This document shows positions 34,070 to 42,395 of a DNA stretch of 64,000 bases, piece by piece (the stretch's first letter is position 1; each line of letters begins with the position of its first letter). The position numbers and the translations under genes were made by a program. The stretch is from Rhodococcus oryzae (lineage in GTDB: Bacteria; Actinomycetota; Actinomycetes; Mycobacteriales; Mycobacteriaceae): contig NZ_SUMD01000006.1 of NCBI RefSeq assembly GCF_005049235.1, forward strand, positions 186,001 through 250,000, given 5' to 3'. Under the pieces are notes generated by a model, which was given only the letters and a program-made list of their open reading frames with translations, was not told the DNA's origin and ran no database searches.

Positions 34070-35245
34070 ATGAACAACCCGCATCGGATCGTCGTCCTCG
34101 GCGCCGGCTACACCGGCATGCTGGCCGCAGTGCGGTTGGCGAGGCGGACTCGCAAGCTCGATGTCGCCATCACCCTGGTTAACCCATCCGCCCGGTTCAC
34201 CGAGCGGCTGCGGATGCACCAGATCGCGGCGGGCCAGGAACTGGCCGACCATCGGATTCCCGAACTGTTGGCAGGCACCGGCGTCGAATTCGTCCAGGGC
34301 TGGGCCACGTCCATCGACACGGCCGGCAGGCAGGTCCTCGTCGACTGCACCACGGCCATGCACTACGACACCCTCGTCTATGCGCTCGGCAGCAGCACCG
34401 ACACCGACACTGTGCCCGGCGCCGCCGACCACGCCTGGACCTTGAACGATCCGCGCGCCGCGCACCGTTTCTCCGAGCGGCTCGCGGTGGTCGAAGCCGA
34501 TGGCGGCAACGTCGCGGTCTGCGGCGGCGGCCTGACCGGCATCGAGGCCGCGGCCGAGATCGCCGAGAACCACCCGGGATTGACGGTCACCCTGGTCAGC
34601 GGCAGCGAGCCTGGCGCGATGATGGGCGACAAGGCGCGGGCCTACCTGAACAGGACACTGGACCGGCTCGGTGTGGCGCGCGAGATTGGTCAGGCCGTCA
34701 CCAAGGTGCTTCCGGACGCGGTCGAGCTGGCCAACGGTGACGTGGTTCCCACGGACCTGATCCTGTGGACCACCGGTGTCCGGGTCTCTCCTCTAGCCGC
34801 CCAGGCGGGCATCGAAACCGACGCACGCGGGCTGATCGTCGTCGACTCGACCCTGCATTCGGTGTCGCACCCGAACATCCACGCCATCGGCGATGCCGCC
34901 GCGGTGCGCCAGGCCTGGGGCCAGATCCACGGCACCTGCCAGTCCGGCCTGCCGACCGCCGCCCACACCGCCGACACCATCGCGCGGGAACTGCGCGGCA
35001 AGAAGGCGAAGCCGTTCCGGTTCGGCTATGTCCATCAGCCGGTCAGCCTCGGACGCAAGGATGCGGTCATCCAGTTCACCAAGGCCAATGACACCGCGGG
35101 ACGGTTCCACCTGGCGGGTCGTGCCGCGGTGATGTACAAGGAGGCGGTCAGCAGCAGCCCGGTGCCGACCTTCAGGATGAGCACGAAGATGACGATGTCG
35201 GTCCAGCTGTCCAAGGGCGGCAAAGCCACTCGCGCGACCGCATGA
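34070..35245 (+). CDS. FAD-dependent NAD(P)H oxidoreductase (NDH-2/pyridine nucleotide-disulphide type)
   Basis: A 391-residue two-dinucleotide-fold flavoprotein. FAD site: RIVVLGAGYTGMLAAVRLAR. Second nucleotide site: NVAVCGGGLTGIEAAAEIAE. Third FAD motif: HPNIHAIGDAAAVRQAWG. The middle TLVYALGSSTD matches the ATG-like motif. It resembles membrane-peripheral NADH dehydrogenases and carotenoid/quinone reductases; no redox cysteine pair is present. The ATG at 34070 follows GGGAG. It is first in a likely operon with the hydrolase and reductase genes and is preceded by a candidate ECF41 promoter. Confidence 0.88.
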   Translation: MNNPHRIVVLGAGYTGMLAAVRLARRTRKLDVAITLVNPSARFTERLRMHQIAAGQELADHRIPELLAGTGVEFVQGWATSIDTAGRQVLVDCTTAMHYDTLVYALGSSTDTDTVPGAADHAWTLNDPRAAHRFSERLAVVEADGGNVAVCGGGLTGIEAAAEIAENHPGLTVTLVSGSEPGAMMGDKARAYLNRTLDRLGVAREIGQAVTKVLPDAVELANGDVVPTDLILWTTGVRVSPLAAQAGIETDARGLIVVDSTLHSVSHPNIHAIGDAAAVRQAWGQIHGTCQSGLPTAAHTADTIARELRGKKAKPFRFGYVHQPVSLGRKDAVIQFTKANDTAGRFHLAGRAAVMYKEAVSSSPVPTFRMSTKMTMSVQLSKGGKATRATA

Positions 35246-35292
35246 CGCCACCACTCCCAATCGATATCGAAGCAATGAAAGAGGCATCGGAC

Positions 35293-36133
35293 ATGGAGAT
35301 CCCCCGGATCACTCACGGATATGTCGACGTCGATGACGTTCGGATCTTCTACCGCGAAACCCGGTCCCAGTGACGGGCTTCCGCTGCTGTTGCTGCACGG
35401 CTTCCCCACAGCCTCACATCAATTCAGTCGGCTCATGGACGCGCTCGGCTCGCGCTACCGGCTGATCGCACCCGACTACCCGGGATTCGGCCACACCGAA
35501 GCGCCCGCCGATTTCGTCTATTCCTTCGAGCACCTCGCCGAGCTGGTCGAGGGGTTTGTCGCGAAGCTGGGGTTGCACCGGTTCGTCTTGTACACCTTCG
35601 ACTTCGGCGGCCCGATCGGGTTGCGCTTGGCAACGCGCAACCCGGGGGCGATTGCCGGACTGATCGTGCAGAATGCCAACGCGTATGAAGAAGGACTGTC
35701 CCCGCTGGCACTGGACACCATCGCCGCGCCCGCCGAGGCGTTCGACGGCCTGTTCACCCTGCCGGTCACCCGCAGCCAGTACGAGGGCGGCACCACCAGG
35801 CCCGAACTGATCGCCCCCGACGGATGGACCCTCGACCAGCATTTCCTCGATCTCCCCGGGCGCAAGGACGCCCAGCGCGCTCTGGCGTTGGACTACAAGA
35901 ACAACGTCACTCTCTACCCGGAGTGGCAGGCGTGGCTGCGGGAATACCAGCCGCCGACGCTGATCATCTGGGGCCGAGGTGACGCCTTCTTCACGGAGAC
36001 GGGTGCCCGTGCCTACCTGCGCGATCTGCCACACGCACAACTGCACATCTTCGACACCGGGCATTTCGCGCTGGAGGAGAACCTCCCAGAGATCGCACCA
36101 CTCATCGCCGAATTCCTCGAAAGGTATACCCGC
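35293..36133 (+). pseudogene. Alpha/beta hydrolase (haloalkane dehalogenase/epoxide hydrolase type) with N-terminal frameshift
   Basis: The gene starts at 35293 after GAAAGAGG and reads MEIPRITHGYVDVDDVRIFY, then runs into a stop at 35371. Dropping one C from the CCC at 35360-35362 restores ETGPSDGLPLLLLHGFPTAS and the rest of a normal hydrolase: YPGFGHTEAP, VLYTFDFGGPIGLRLA with an Asp in the nucleophile position, WGRGDAFF and FDTGHFALEEN. One base insertion (or a sequencing error) therefore breaks it. The in-frame part has lost its stop as well and reads straight into the next gene. It is probably co-transcribed with the FAD oxidoreductase. Confidence 0.8.
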
Positions 36134-36733
36134 ATGAAGGTCGCGATCATCGGGGCCACCGGCAACCTCGGCGGCGCTGTGGCACGTGAGGCCGCTGCAC
36201 GCGGCCATGACATCACCCCGCTGGGCAGCGGCAACATCGACGTCACCGACCCGGACTCGATCAAAGCCGCTGTCACCGGCCACGACGCAGTAGTTGTGTC
36301 GGTCAAGGGCTCTGACCGTCTGGTGCCGCGCGCGGCCGAGGCCCTGCTCGAGGCGCTGCCATCTGCCGGTGTGAACCGCGTGATCTTCCTGGGCGGTGGA
36401 GGAAGCCTCCAATCGGAGTCGGGCCGGCCCTTCGTTGAATCCCCAGACTTTCCTGCGCAATACCTGGAAACCGCGCTCGACCAGTCCGAGGCCCTGCGGA
36501 TCTTCCGTTCCTCCGAAACCCCGGTCGAGTGGTCCTACGCCAGCCCGCCCCCGGTCTACCTGGTCCCCGGCGACAAGACCGGCGCCTACCTGGTCGAGGC
36601 CCGCGACACACCTCTGGCCAACGAGAACGGCGAAAGCCGAATCACCATCGGTGACTATGCCTCCGCAATCGTCGACACCCTCGAAACCGGAGCCTTTGTC
36701 CGCGAACGGTTCACCGCCGCCGCCACAGACTGA
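36134..36733 (+). CDS. NAD(P)H-binding reductase (NmrA/atypical SDR type)
   Basis: A 199-residue atypical short-chain reductase with the cofactor motif VAIIGATGNLGGAVAREAAA, then HDAVVVSVKGSD, NRVIFLGGGGSLQSESGRPF and the C-terminal ITIGDYASAIVDTLETGA. The ATG at 36134 has its own GAAAGG ribosome binding site. No stop codon separates it from the upstream hydrolase frame, so a 470-residue hydrolase-reductase fusion could also be read. Reductases of this type are frequent neighbours of ECF41 sigma factors. Confidence 0.85.
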   Translation: MKVAIIGATGNLGGAVAREAAARGHDITPLGSGNIDVTDPDSIKAAVTGHDAVVVSVKGSDRLVPRAAEALLEALPSAGVNRVIFLGGGGSLQSESGRPFVESPDFPAQYLETALDQSEALRIFRSSETPVEWSYASPPPVYLVPGDKTGAYLVEARDTPLANENGESRITIGDYASAIVDTLETGAFVRERFTAAATD

Positions 36734-36837
36734 AGGGCTACCGTGCCTGCCGCGCCATCGAGGCGGGCCGGTAGGTTCTTGCCGGGCTGCTCAGATCCAG
36801 GCCGGGCACCCGACGCACGACCTTGCCGCGCCGTGTG

Positions 36838-36864
36838 TGGCACCTGACTTGTACGGCCTGAGTC
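36838..36864 (+). promoter_or_regulatory. Candidate ECF41-type promoter of the sigma factor gene
   Basis: TGGCACC, 16 bases, AGTC, ending 21 bases before the start codon. It has the same spacing as the element at 33983-34009 and resembles the ECF41 consensus, suggesting autoregulation. Two mismatches to the consensus keep confidence low. Confidence 0.45.
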
Positions 36865-36885
36865 TTCGGGAAGGTCCAAGAGTTG

Positions 36886-37776
36886 ATGGATGACACTGTG
36901 GCTGTTCGAGATCCCTTCATCGAGCACCGGCGGCTGCTGTTCTCGACTGCCTACCGGATGCTCGGCACCGTCACAGATGCGGAGGACGTCCTGCAGGACA
37001 CCTGGTTGAAGTGGAACGACACCGATCAGTCGACGGTCATCCACCCCAAGTCCTATCTGGTCCGCACGGTCACCAACCTGTCCTTGAACCGACTCACCTC
37101 CGCCAAGGCTACTCGCGAAACCTACATCGGCCCTTGGCTTCCCGAGCCACTGCTGACCTCGCCGAACGTCGCAGAGGGCACCGAATTGGCCGACACCGTC
37201 TCCACCGCGATGTTGGTTGTGCTGGAAACCCTGAGCCCCGTCGAACGCGCAGTGTTCCTCCTGCGCGAGGTCTTCGGCTACTCGCACGCCGAGATCGCCG
37301 ACACCCTCGACAGGCCCGAGGCCACGGTCCGTCAGATCGCGCACCGAGCCAAGGGGCACGTGCAGTCCCGCCGCCCGCGCTTCGATACCGACAAGGCCGA
37401 GCGGGCGCACGTCACCGAGCAGTTCATGGCCGCCTGCTCGGGTGGTGATCTCAAAGCGTTGATGGACCTGCTCGCGCCCGATGTCACCGCGTGGTCCGAC
37501 GGTGGCGGCGTGGTGACTGCGGCGCGCCGTCCGTTGCACGGCCCTGACCATGTGGCCCGTTGGATCCTCGGCGTGCTTGCCAAACCCGTCTCGGCGGGCT
37601 TCACGCTCGAATCCGCCCATATCAATGGTGAACTCGGCGCGCTCGCCGGCATAGGTGGCAACCCGGGTGCTGCCTTCACCTACGACATCGTCGATGGCCG
37701 CATCCAGAACCTTCGCTTCCAGATCAATCCGAACAAGCTCAAGGGGTTGTATATCGGGACCGACACTCTCGGATGA
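36886..37776 (+). CDS. ECF41-family RNA polymerase sigma factor (SigJ-like)
   Basis: A 296-residue sigma factor. Region 2: FIEHRRLLFSTAYRMLGTVT, then DAEDVLQDTWLKWN. Region 4: LSPVERAVFLLREVFGYSHA and EIADTLDRPEATVRQIAHRA. A C-terminal SnoaL-like domain (about 180-296) carries the ECF41 signature DGGG (WSDGGGVVTAARRPLHG) and ends NPNKLKGL. In ECF41 proteins the SnoaL extension acts as a built-in regulator instead of an anti-sigma factor. The ATG at 36886 is used; a TTG precedes it. The neighbouring oxidoreductase/hydrolase/reductase genes are its probable targets. Confidence 0.93.
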   Translation: MDDTVAVRDPFIEHRRLLFSTAYRMLGTVTDAEDVLQDTWLKWNDTDQSTVIHPKSYLVRTVTNLSLNRLTSAKATRETYIGPWLPEPLLTSPNVAEGTELADTVSTAMLVVLETLSPVERAVFLLREVFGYSHAEIADTLDRPEATVRQIAHRAKGHVQSRRPRFDTDKAERAHVTEQFMAACSGGDLKALMDLLAPDVTAWSDGGGVVTAARRPLHGPDHVARWILGVLAKPVSAGFTLESAHINGELGALAGIGGNPGAAFTYDIVDGRIQNLRFQINPNKLKGLYIGTDTLG

Positions 37777-37889
37777 CGGTCCCGTCCCGCGGGGCCGATC
37801 GGGCGTGGGTCATCTCGGTCACGGCGCAGGGCACCGCGCCGACGCCTACCGTTTTCGGGTGGTGTCGGGCGGTGCCCGGTGTTAGTGCT

Positions 37890-38090
37890 TTAGGTGGCGA
37901 AGGGGAGTTGGCCTTCGGTCCAGGCGGCGGGTCGTCCGCAGCCGGGGAAGTGCCAGCCGCAGTCGCGGGCATTGAGGGCGCGGCGGAGTTTGCGGGGGAT
38001 GAGGCGAGTGGTGCGTCCGACGTCGATGGGGTTGTCGTCGGTGTCCATGGTGATGGGGCATTGGCCTGATTTGACCCGGTGTGGCCCTGT
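37890..38090 (-). pseudogene. Fragment of a DUF222/HNH (13E12 repeat family) protein
   Basis: The reverse strand encodes NPIDVGRTTRLIPRKLRRAL followed by NARDCGWHFPGCGRP and then, after a short divergent tail, a stop at 37890. This is the region just before the HNH nuclease motif in the DUF222/13E12 family. The HNH His-Asn-His residues and the whole N-terminal part are absent; upstream sequence continues the similarity weakly in another frame. The rest of the 37777-38138 interval holds nothing else recognisable. Confidence 0.7.
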
Positions 38091-38138
38091 CGGAGCGGAT
38101 CCATGCCAGGTGCGTCGCGGCCGTAGTGGGCGATGGGG

Positions 38139-38606
38139 TCAATCGGCGCTCCGGTCGTGTTCGGCGATTTCGTCGACCGATTGCTGGAATGCCTCGGACG
38201 CGCGGGCGAAGTAGTCGAAGAGTAGTTCGCGCTGTTGCGGGGTGTAACTCGCGATGATGTCGCCGATCCTGCGCCGGGCCGGGGTCAGCACCTTGTCGAG
38301 GTCGGCGGGTGAGTCGATCGGTTCGACGATGACCTTGCGTCGGTCGCCGGGGTCGGCGGCCCGGCGCACGTAGCCCGCCTGTTCGAGGCGGTCGATGAGC
38401 CGGGTTGTGGGTCCGGTGGTCAGGCCTGTGCGCGCGCCGAGTTCGCCGGGCGTCATGGCGCCGTTCAGTTCGAGGATGTTCAGCGCGTACAGGTCGGTCG
38501 CGCCCAGGTCGACGGCCTTCGCGCCCGCTTGGGCGTGCAGCACAACAGAACTCAGGTACCGACGGAAGATGGCGCTCGGATCGCTTGCGTGCCGAGGTGT
38601 TGACAA
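38139..38606 (-). CDS. MarR-family transcriptional regulator
   Basis: A 155-residue winged-helix regulator: LYALNILELNGAMTPGELGA, RTGLTTGPTTRLIDRLEQAG, and the wing YVRRAADPGDRRKVIVEPID, then a dimerisation helix. The start is a TTG at 38606 preceded by GAGAGGG. It is divergent from the SnoaL/SDR operon and probably represses it through inverted repeats in the shared 94-base region. Ligand unknown. Confidence 0.9.
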   Translation of the reverse strand: MSTPRHASDPSAIFRRYLSSVVLHAQAGAKAVDLGATDLYALNILELNGAMTPGELGARTGLTTGPTTRLIDRLEQAGYVRRAADPGDRRKVIVEPIDSPADLDKVLTPARRRIGDIIASYTPQQRELLFDYFARASEAFQQSVDEIAEHDRSAD

Positions 38607-38623
38607 GGGTGACCCTCTCTCGT

Positions 38624-38670
38624 AATCTCTTCCTCAACGAAGAAACATCGCCAGGGAAGAGAAATCTTCT
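38624..38670. promoter_or_regulatory. Inverted repeats in the MarR/operon intergenic region
   Basis: TCTCTTCC (38626-38633) and GGAAGAGA (38655-38662) are inverted with a 21-base gap, and GAAGA-GAAA-TCTTC (38656-38669) forms a second, tight palindrome. The region is much richer in A/T than its surroundings. These are plausible MarR sites and promoter elements for both directions. Confidence 0.4.
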
Positions 38671-38700
38671 AAGCAGAGAATAACACGGAGGGCTCCTGCT

Positions 38701-39333
38701 ATGACTGTTGTCGATACGAAACCGACCACATCGGGCAAGTCGCGCCGCCGCACCATTGTTCGGGTGCTCGGCGCGACCACCCTCGCGCTCGGAATGACCG
38801 CCGCCGGCGGCTACCTGTGGCTGAACCAGACCTCCGAGGTCCGAAACACCGGCGTCGCCGAGTGCACGACGGTCACCCCCGACGGCGGTTCAGACGCCGA
38901 CCTGCGGGGGGTGTGCGCGACCTTGAGTGCGATGACCGAGGCATGGGGCCGCAATGATGCCGACGCCTACGGCGCGGTATTCACCGAGAACGCGAGCTAC
39001 ACCACCTTCATCGGCACCCACTACCAGGGGCGCAGCGATCTGACCGCGGCGCATCGCGCTCTGTTCACCGGATTCCTGAAGGACACCAAGCTTGCGGACT
39101 CCTATCTCGGCGCCCGCTTCTATGGCGGCAACGTGGCCATCGTCACCAGCCGTGGCGACCGCTATGAGAACGACCGTCCGGCCGAGCTGTCCAAGACCCA
39201 GACCTACACGCTGGTTCGCGAACAGGACGGACAGTGGCGGATTGCCAGCTTCCACAACACTCAGCGACAGCGGGCGATGGAACGGATCTCCTACCTCCTC
39301 GACTCGGAGACCAAGCCGCAGGCGGAGCGATGA
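38701..39333 (+). CDS. Membrane-anchored SnoaL-like (NTF2-fold) protein
   Basis: A 210-residue protein with a basic N-terminus, one membrane helix (VRVLGATTLALGMTAAGGYLWL) and an exported SnoaL/SgcJ-type domain (LSAMTEAWGRNDADAYGAVF, YTTFIGTHYQGRSDL, TYTLVREQDGQWRIASFHNT). NTF2-fold domains of this kind bind small hydrophobic ligands; catalysis is not evident. GGAGGG precedes the ATG. The stop overlaps the ATG of the SDR gene (ATGA). Related to the cytosolic protein encoded at 40089-40529. Confidence 0.82.
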   Translation: MTVVDTKPTTSGKSRRRTIVRVLGATTLALGMTAAGGYLWLNQTSEVRNTGVAECTTVTPDGGSDADLRGVCATLSAMTEAWGRNDADAYGAVFTENASYTTFIGTHYQGRSDLTAAHRALFTGFLKDTKLADSYLGARFYGGNVAIVTSRGDRYENDRPAELSKTQTYTLVREQDGQWRIASFHNTQRQRAMERISYLLDSETKPQAER

Positions 39334-40052
39334 AGGCGCTGGTGACCGGCGCGAGCGCGGGCATCGGCCGAGCCTTCGCGAAATCTCTCGCGGCAGCGGG
39401 TTACTCGGTGACGGCCGTGGCGCGGGGCGGCGAGACGCTCGAAGCGCTGATCGTCGAACTCGGTGACGGGCACCAATACCTCGTCGCGGACCTCGCGACC
39501 GAGGACGGTCTCCGTGTCACGGCGGAGATGATTCGCGGCGGCGGATACTCACTGCTGGTGAACAATGCCGGTGCTGCCGCGCATGGCGACTTCGCCGACC
39601 TTCCGCTCGAATCCGCGCTCACCGCACTGGATCTCAACTGCCGGGCCGTGGTGGTGCTGGCGCATGCTTTCCTCGCCGCAGCCGTTCCCGGCAGTGCGCT
39701 GGTGAACGTGTCCTCCACGCTCGGGCTCACACCGAAACCTGGCATGAGCGTCTACAGTGCCTCGAAGGCCTTCGTCACCACGTTCTCCGAAGCGCTGTGG
39801 CACGAACAGAAGCCACGTGGCGTCCAGGTTCTGGCCGTGTGTCCGGGCGTCACCGCCACCTCCTCGCAGGCGGCCGCTGACGTGCCGTCCTGGCTGATCC
39901 AGTCGCCGCAGCAGGTGGTGCAGAGTGCCCGGAAAGCCCTGTCCGACAGCGCCGGTCCGGTCGTGCTCACCAGTCGTGCCAACCGCCTGTTCACCGCCGC
40001 GCTGCGGCTGCTGCCTCGGCGCACTGCGTTGTCGTTCCTTGCCTCGACCTGA
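39330..40052 (+). CDS. Short-chain dehydrogenase/reductase
   Basis: A 240-residue classical SDR: cofactor motif LVTGASAGIGRAFAKSLAAA, LLVNNAGAAAHGDFADLPLE, active-site Ser in LVNVSSTLGL, and the YxxxK motif SVYSASKAFVTTFSEALW, then CPGVTAT. It is coupled to the preceding gene by ATGA. The C-terminal LLPRRTALSFLAST tail may be membrane-associated. The substrate is unknown; the neighbours suggest a lipophilic metabolite handled by the two SnoaL-like proteins. Confidence 0.9.
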   Translation: MKALVTGASAGIGRAFAKSLAAAGYSVTAVARGGETLEALIVELGDGHQYLVADLATEDGLRVTAEMIRGGGYSLLVNNAGAAAHGDFADLPLESALTALDLNCRAVVVLAHAFLAAAVPGSALVNVSSTLGLTPKPGMSVYSASKAFVTTFSEALWHEQKPRGVQVLAVCPGVTATSSQAAADVPSWLIQSPQQVVQSARKALSDSAGPVVLTSRANRLFTAALRLLPRRTALSFLAST

Positions 40053-40088
40053 AATCTACTCCGCGCCAACGATTGAAAGGGCCACACG

Positions 40089-40529
40089 ATGAACATGACT
40101 GATGCCACCGCCATCCGTGCGCTGATCGAGCTCAGCCAGGAAGTCTGGAACCGTGGCGACGGGGCCGCTTATGGCGCCTGCTTCACCGCCGATGCCACCG
40201 ATGTGACCTATGTCGGCACCGTCTACCACGGCGGCGAAGAGATCGGCCGGGCCCATCAGGCGCTGTTCGACAGCTTCCTGAAGGGCACCCGTCTCATCGT
40301 CGATATCCTGGAAATCCGCTGCTACGGCAACGATACAGCTGTCGTCGTGACCCGCGGCGAAGCCTCGAAGGGCGAACCGAAGAAGCTGGGAAAGCTCGCG
40401 ACCTACACCGTCATCCGTGACGTCGATGGCCAGTGGCGTATCGCGGCCGTGCAGAAGACCCAGCACAAGCCGCTGATGGAGGCGGTGTCTTTCAAGTTCC
40501 AGCCCGCCACCCGGCCGGCCGCGTACTGA
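40089..40529 (+). CDS. SgcJ/SnoaL-like (NTF2-fold) protein
   Basis: A 146-residue cytosolic NTF2-fold protein: LIELSQEVWNRGDGAAYGAC, DVTYVGTVYHGGEEIGRAHQ, and YTVIRDVDGQWRIAAVQKTQ. This pattern is shared with the SgcJ/EcaC oxidoreductase group and with the membrane-anchored protein two genes upstream. The ATG follows GAAAGGG. Last gene of the MarR-flanked operon. Confidence 0.85.
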   Translation: MNMTDATAIRALIELSQEVWNRGDGAAYGACFTADATDVTYVGTVYHGGEEIGRAHQALFDSFLKGTRLIVDILEIRCYGNDTAVVVTRGEASKGEPKKLGKLATYTVIRDVDGQWRIAAVQKTQHKPLMEAVSFKFQPATRPAAY

Positions 40530-40565
40530 CGGCCGGAATCGCAGCGGGATCTGCACCGGCGACCG

Positions 40566-40988
40566 TCACGGCACGTAGAACGTGGCGAAGCCCGGAGTGA
40601 CGATCCCGGCCACCGGATTGACGACGGCGACGACCTGCCCGATCCCGGTGTTCACCGTTGCCGCTGCCGGGATCCCGTTCAACCCGTCCGACAGGTGGGT
40701 GGTGCCGGTCGCGCCAGTCGACAGGTTCATCCACTGCACCTGCGAGGTGAGCGGGCAGCCCCAGCCTCCGGGATTCCCGCCGGTGATCACCACAGCTCCG
40801 GGCTGAGCGCCGACCACCGCCGCGCACCGAGGCGCGGGAGCGTCGAAACTCCCGTTGGGATTCCCGTATGGGGCCGGGTTCACCTGAAACGGAACGGTCA
40901 CCGGAGCGGCCACGGCAGTCCCCGCGGTCGACAACCCCAACGCGGCGACGGAGATGGCACACATTCCGAGCTTGCGAGCGAGCTTCAC
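40566..40988 (-). CDS. Secreted protein of unknown function (140 residues)
   Basis: The signal peptide is MKLARKLGMCAISVAALGLS plus TAGTAVAA with an AxA site. The mature protein looks like a small beta-sandwich with two cysteines (PRCAAVVG, GWGCPLTS) that probably pair, many Gly/Asn/Val, and the end IVTPGFATFYVP. No catalytic motif. It converges on the SnoaL operon. Confidence 0.75.
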   Translation of the reverse strand: MKLARKLGMCAISVAALGLSTAGTAVAAPVTVPFQVNPAPYGNPNGSFDAPAPRCAAVVGAQPGAVVITGGNPGGWGCPLTSQVQWMNLSTGATGTTHLSDGLNGIPAAATVNTGIGQVVAVVNPVAGIVTPGFATFYVP

Positions 40989-41139
40989 AACAGAACTCCT
41001 GCAACGCTAGAGGACCCGACCCTGAACACCCACCGTAACGCGCGCGTACTGGACGGTCCGCATGTTGACGGGGCCGGAGTGTCCGGAGACACTGCCGTAA
41101 GGCCGGAGTGGGCCGCCAGCACGAGGGAGGTCCCGATCG

Positions 41140-41394
41140 ATGCCGATGCAACAAGCGCAGGCTCGGATGTTCCTGGCCATGCTCCGTCGGGAGGTCGACG
41201 ACCTGGCGTCAGGCATCGAATCGGCCGAGGCGGACGCGGTCCACGCCCGAAGCGACGGCAACCTCACCCGTCATGCCGAACTACTCGTCAGGGCAGGGGC
41301 GCTGGATCGGCGCATGTACGAGGTACACCGAATGATCGCCAGGCTGCAGATGCGGTTCCCCGACGCCGACGATCTCGCGCCCGAGCCCGCCTGA
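41140..41394 (+). CDS. Small helical protein of unknown function (84 residues)
   Basis: An Ala/Arg/Glu-rich, almost wholly helical protein (MFLAMLRREVDDLASGIESA, LLVRAGALDRRMYEVHRMIA) that could form a helical hairpin or coiled coil. GAGGGAGG lies upstream of the ATG within a workable distance. It resembles no domain that I recognise. It converges on the cutinase-like gene. Confidence 0.6.
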   Translation: MPMQQAQARMFLAMLRREVDDLASGIESAEADAVHARSDGNLTRHAELLVRAGALDRRMYEVHRMIARLQMRFPDADDLAPEPA

Positions 41395-41429
41395 GCCGGA
41401 TCCTCGACCGCGGCGAGCGCTCGTCGTGG

Positions 41430-42302
41430 TCAGGCGGCCCGGGTCAGCGTCCGAGGCGTATGTCGAGCCCCGAACGTCGCCTGCACCTGGATCCACTGCG
41501 CCAACACCTGGCACCCGGTCAGCCCACCCGCGTCGAGTGGTTCGGTGGCGTATGCGACGTGCCGACCGCCTCGCGGATTGCTCATCCGCACGCGGCCCCA
41601 GGTCAGGCGTGCGGGCAGGTAGCCGAGCACCTCCACCGCGGCGGTGCGCAGTCGCCGCAGGTCCGTGCGCCACTGCCGGACGCTCAGTCGGGTCTTGGTC
41701 GCGTTCTGGAAGCTGTTGTCTCGGAGCAGTTCCCAGAGTTTGCCCAGCCAGGTGCGGGGTTCCCGGAGTGACATCCAGCGCGTGAGGTCCGCGATGTCGC
41801 GCACGTAGCTGTCGTCGCTGGCGTTGCAGATCATGTCCTCGGGGTGCCCGACCCACAGGACCGGGATCGAGTCCGGTATCTCGGGCCCAGGCCCGGCGAC
41901 GCCGTGTCCGCGGCAGCCCGGCACGGCGCCGTCCGGCTGCTCGGGGTCGGAGATCAGCCCGACCGCGGCGATACCGCCCGCGGCCAGGTCTCCGGCGGCG
42001 ATGTGCCCCAGCACCTCGCGGATCACCGTGCAGCCCTGCGAGTAGCCGATCAGCATCACCGGACCGTCGGTCTCCGCGACCGCCTCGATCACCCGGCGCA
42101 CACCGACCTCGGTGCTCTGCCGGTAGCTGAGCCCGCCGACGGCGACGGGGCCGTAGGAGGCGGGGTAGCCGACCCAGCGGGCGACGAAGCGGTCGTCGAG
42201 CGTGTCGGTGACCTCGCGCAGCAGCCCGGACACCTCGGTGCGGCGGTCGTCGGGGTGCGACTCCCCGGTGCCACCGACGGCGAGCACGGTTATCTGCGAC
42301 AT
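41430..42302 (-). CDS. Cutinase-like alpha/beta hydrolase (lysin B/PE-PPE type)
   Basis: A 290-residue hydrolase without a signal peptide: ITVLAVGGTGES at the start, then ARWVGYPASYGP, and the nucleophile elbow VMLIGYSQGCTVIREVLGHI (GYSQG). SIPVLWVGHPEDMICNASDD supplies a possible acid, and the C-terminal GGRHVAYATEPLDAGG a possible His. The pattern matches cutinase/lysin-B-type esterases that act on mycolyl or polyester bonds; the substrate is unproven. The ATG is at 42302. Confidence 0.82.
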   Translation of the reverse strand: MSQITVLAVGGTGESHPDDRRTEVSGLLREVTDTLDDRFVARWVGYPASYGPVAVGGLSYRQSTEVGVRRVIEAVAETDGPVMLIGYSQGCTVIREVLGHIAAGDLAAGGIAAVGLISDPEQPDGAVPGCRGHGVAGPGPEIPDSIPVLWVGHPEDMICNASDDSYVRDIADLTRWMSLREPRTWLGKLWELLRDNSFQNATKTRLSVRQWRTDLRRLRTAAVEVLGYLPARLTWGRVRMSNPRGGRHVAYATEPLDAGGLTGCQVLAQWIQVQATFGARHTPRTLTRAA

Positions 42303-42395
42303 GAGTCCACGATGCCCGCGCCAGGTAAGGATCCGTTCAGGGACGCCTGAGAAGATCCTGGCAATCGGGGTCCGGCGCGGCTTAGGGTCGAGGCC

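Noticed and set aside
37882-38637. Leftward 251-codon frame covering the MarR gene and the region before it
   Set aside because: Low-complexity shadow in another frame than the MarR gene; the true content is the MarR protein plus an HNH-family fragment.
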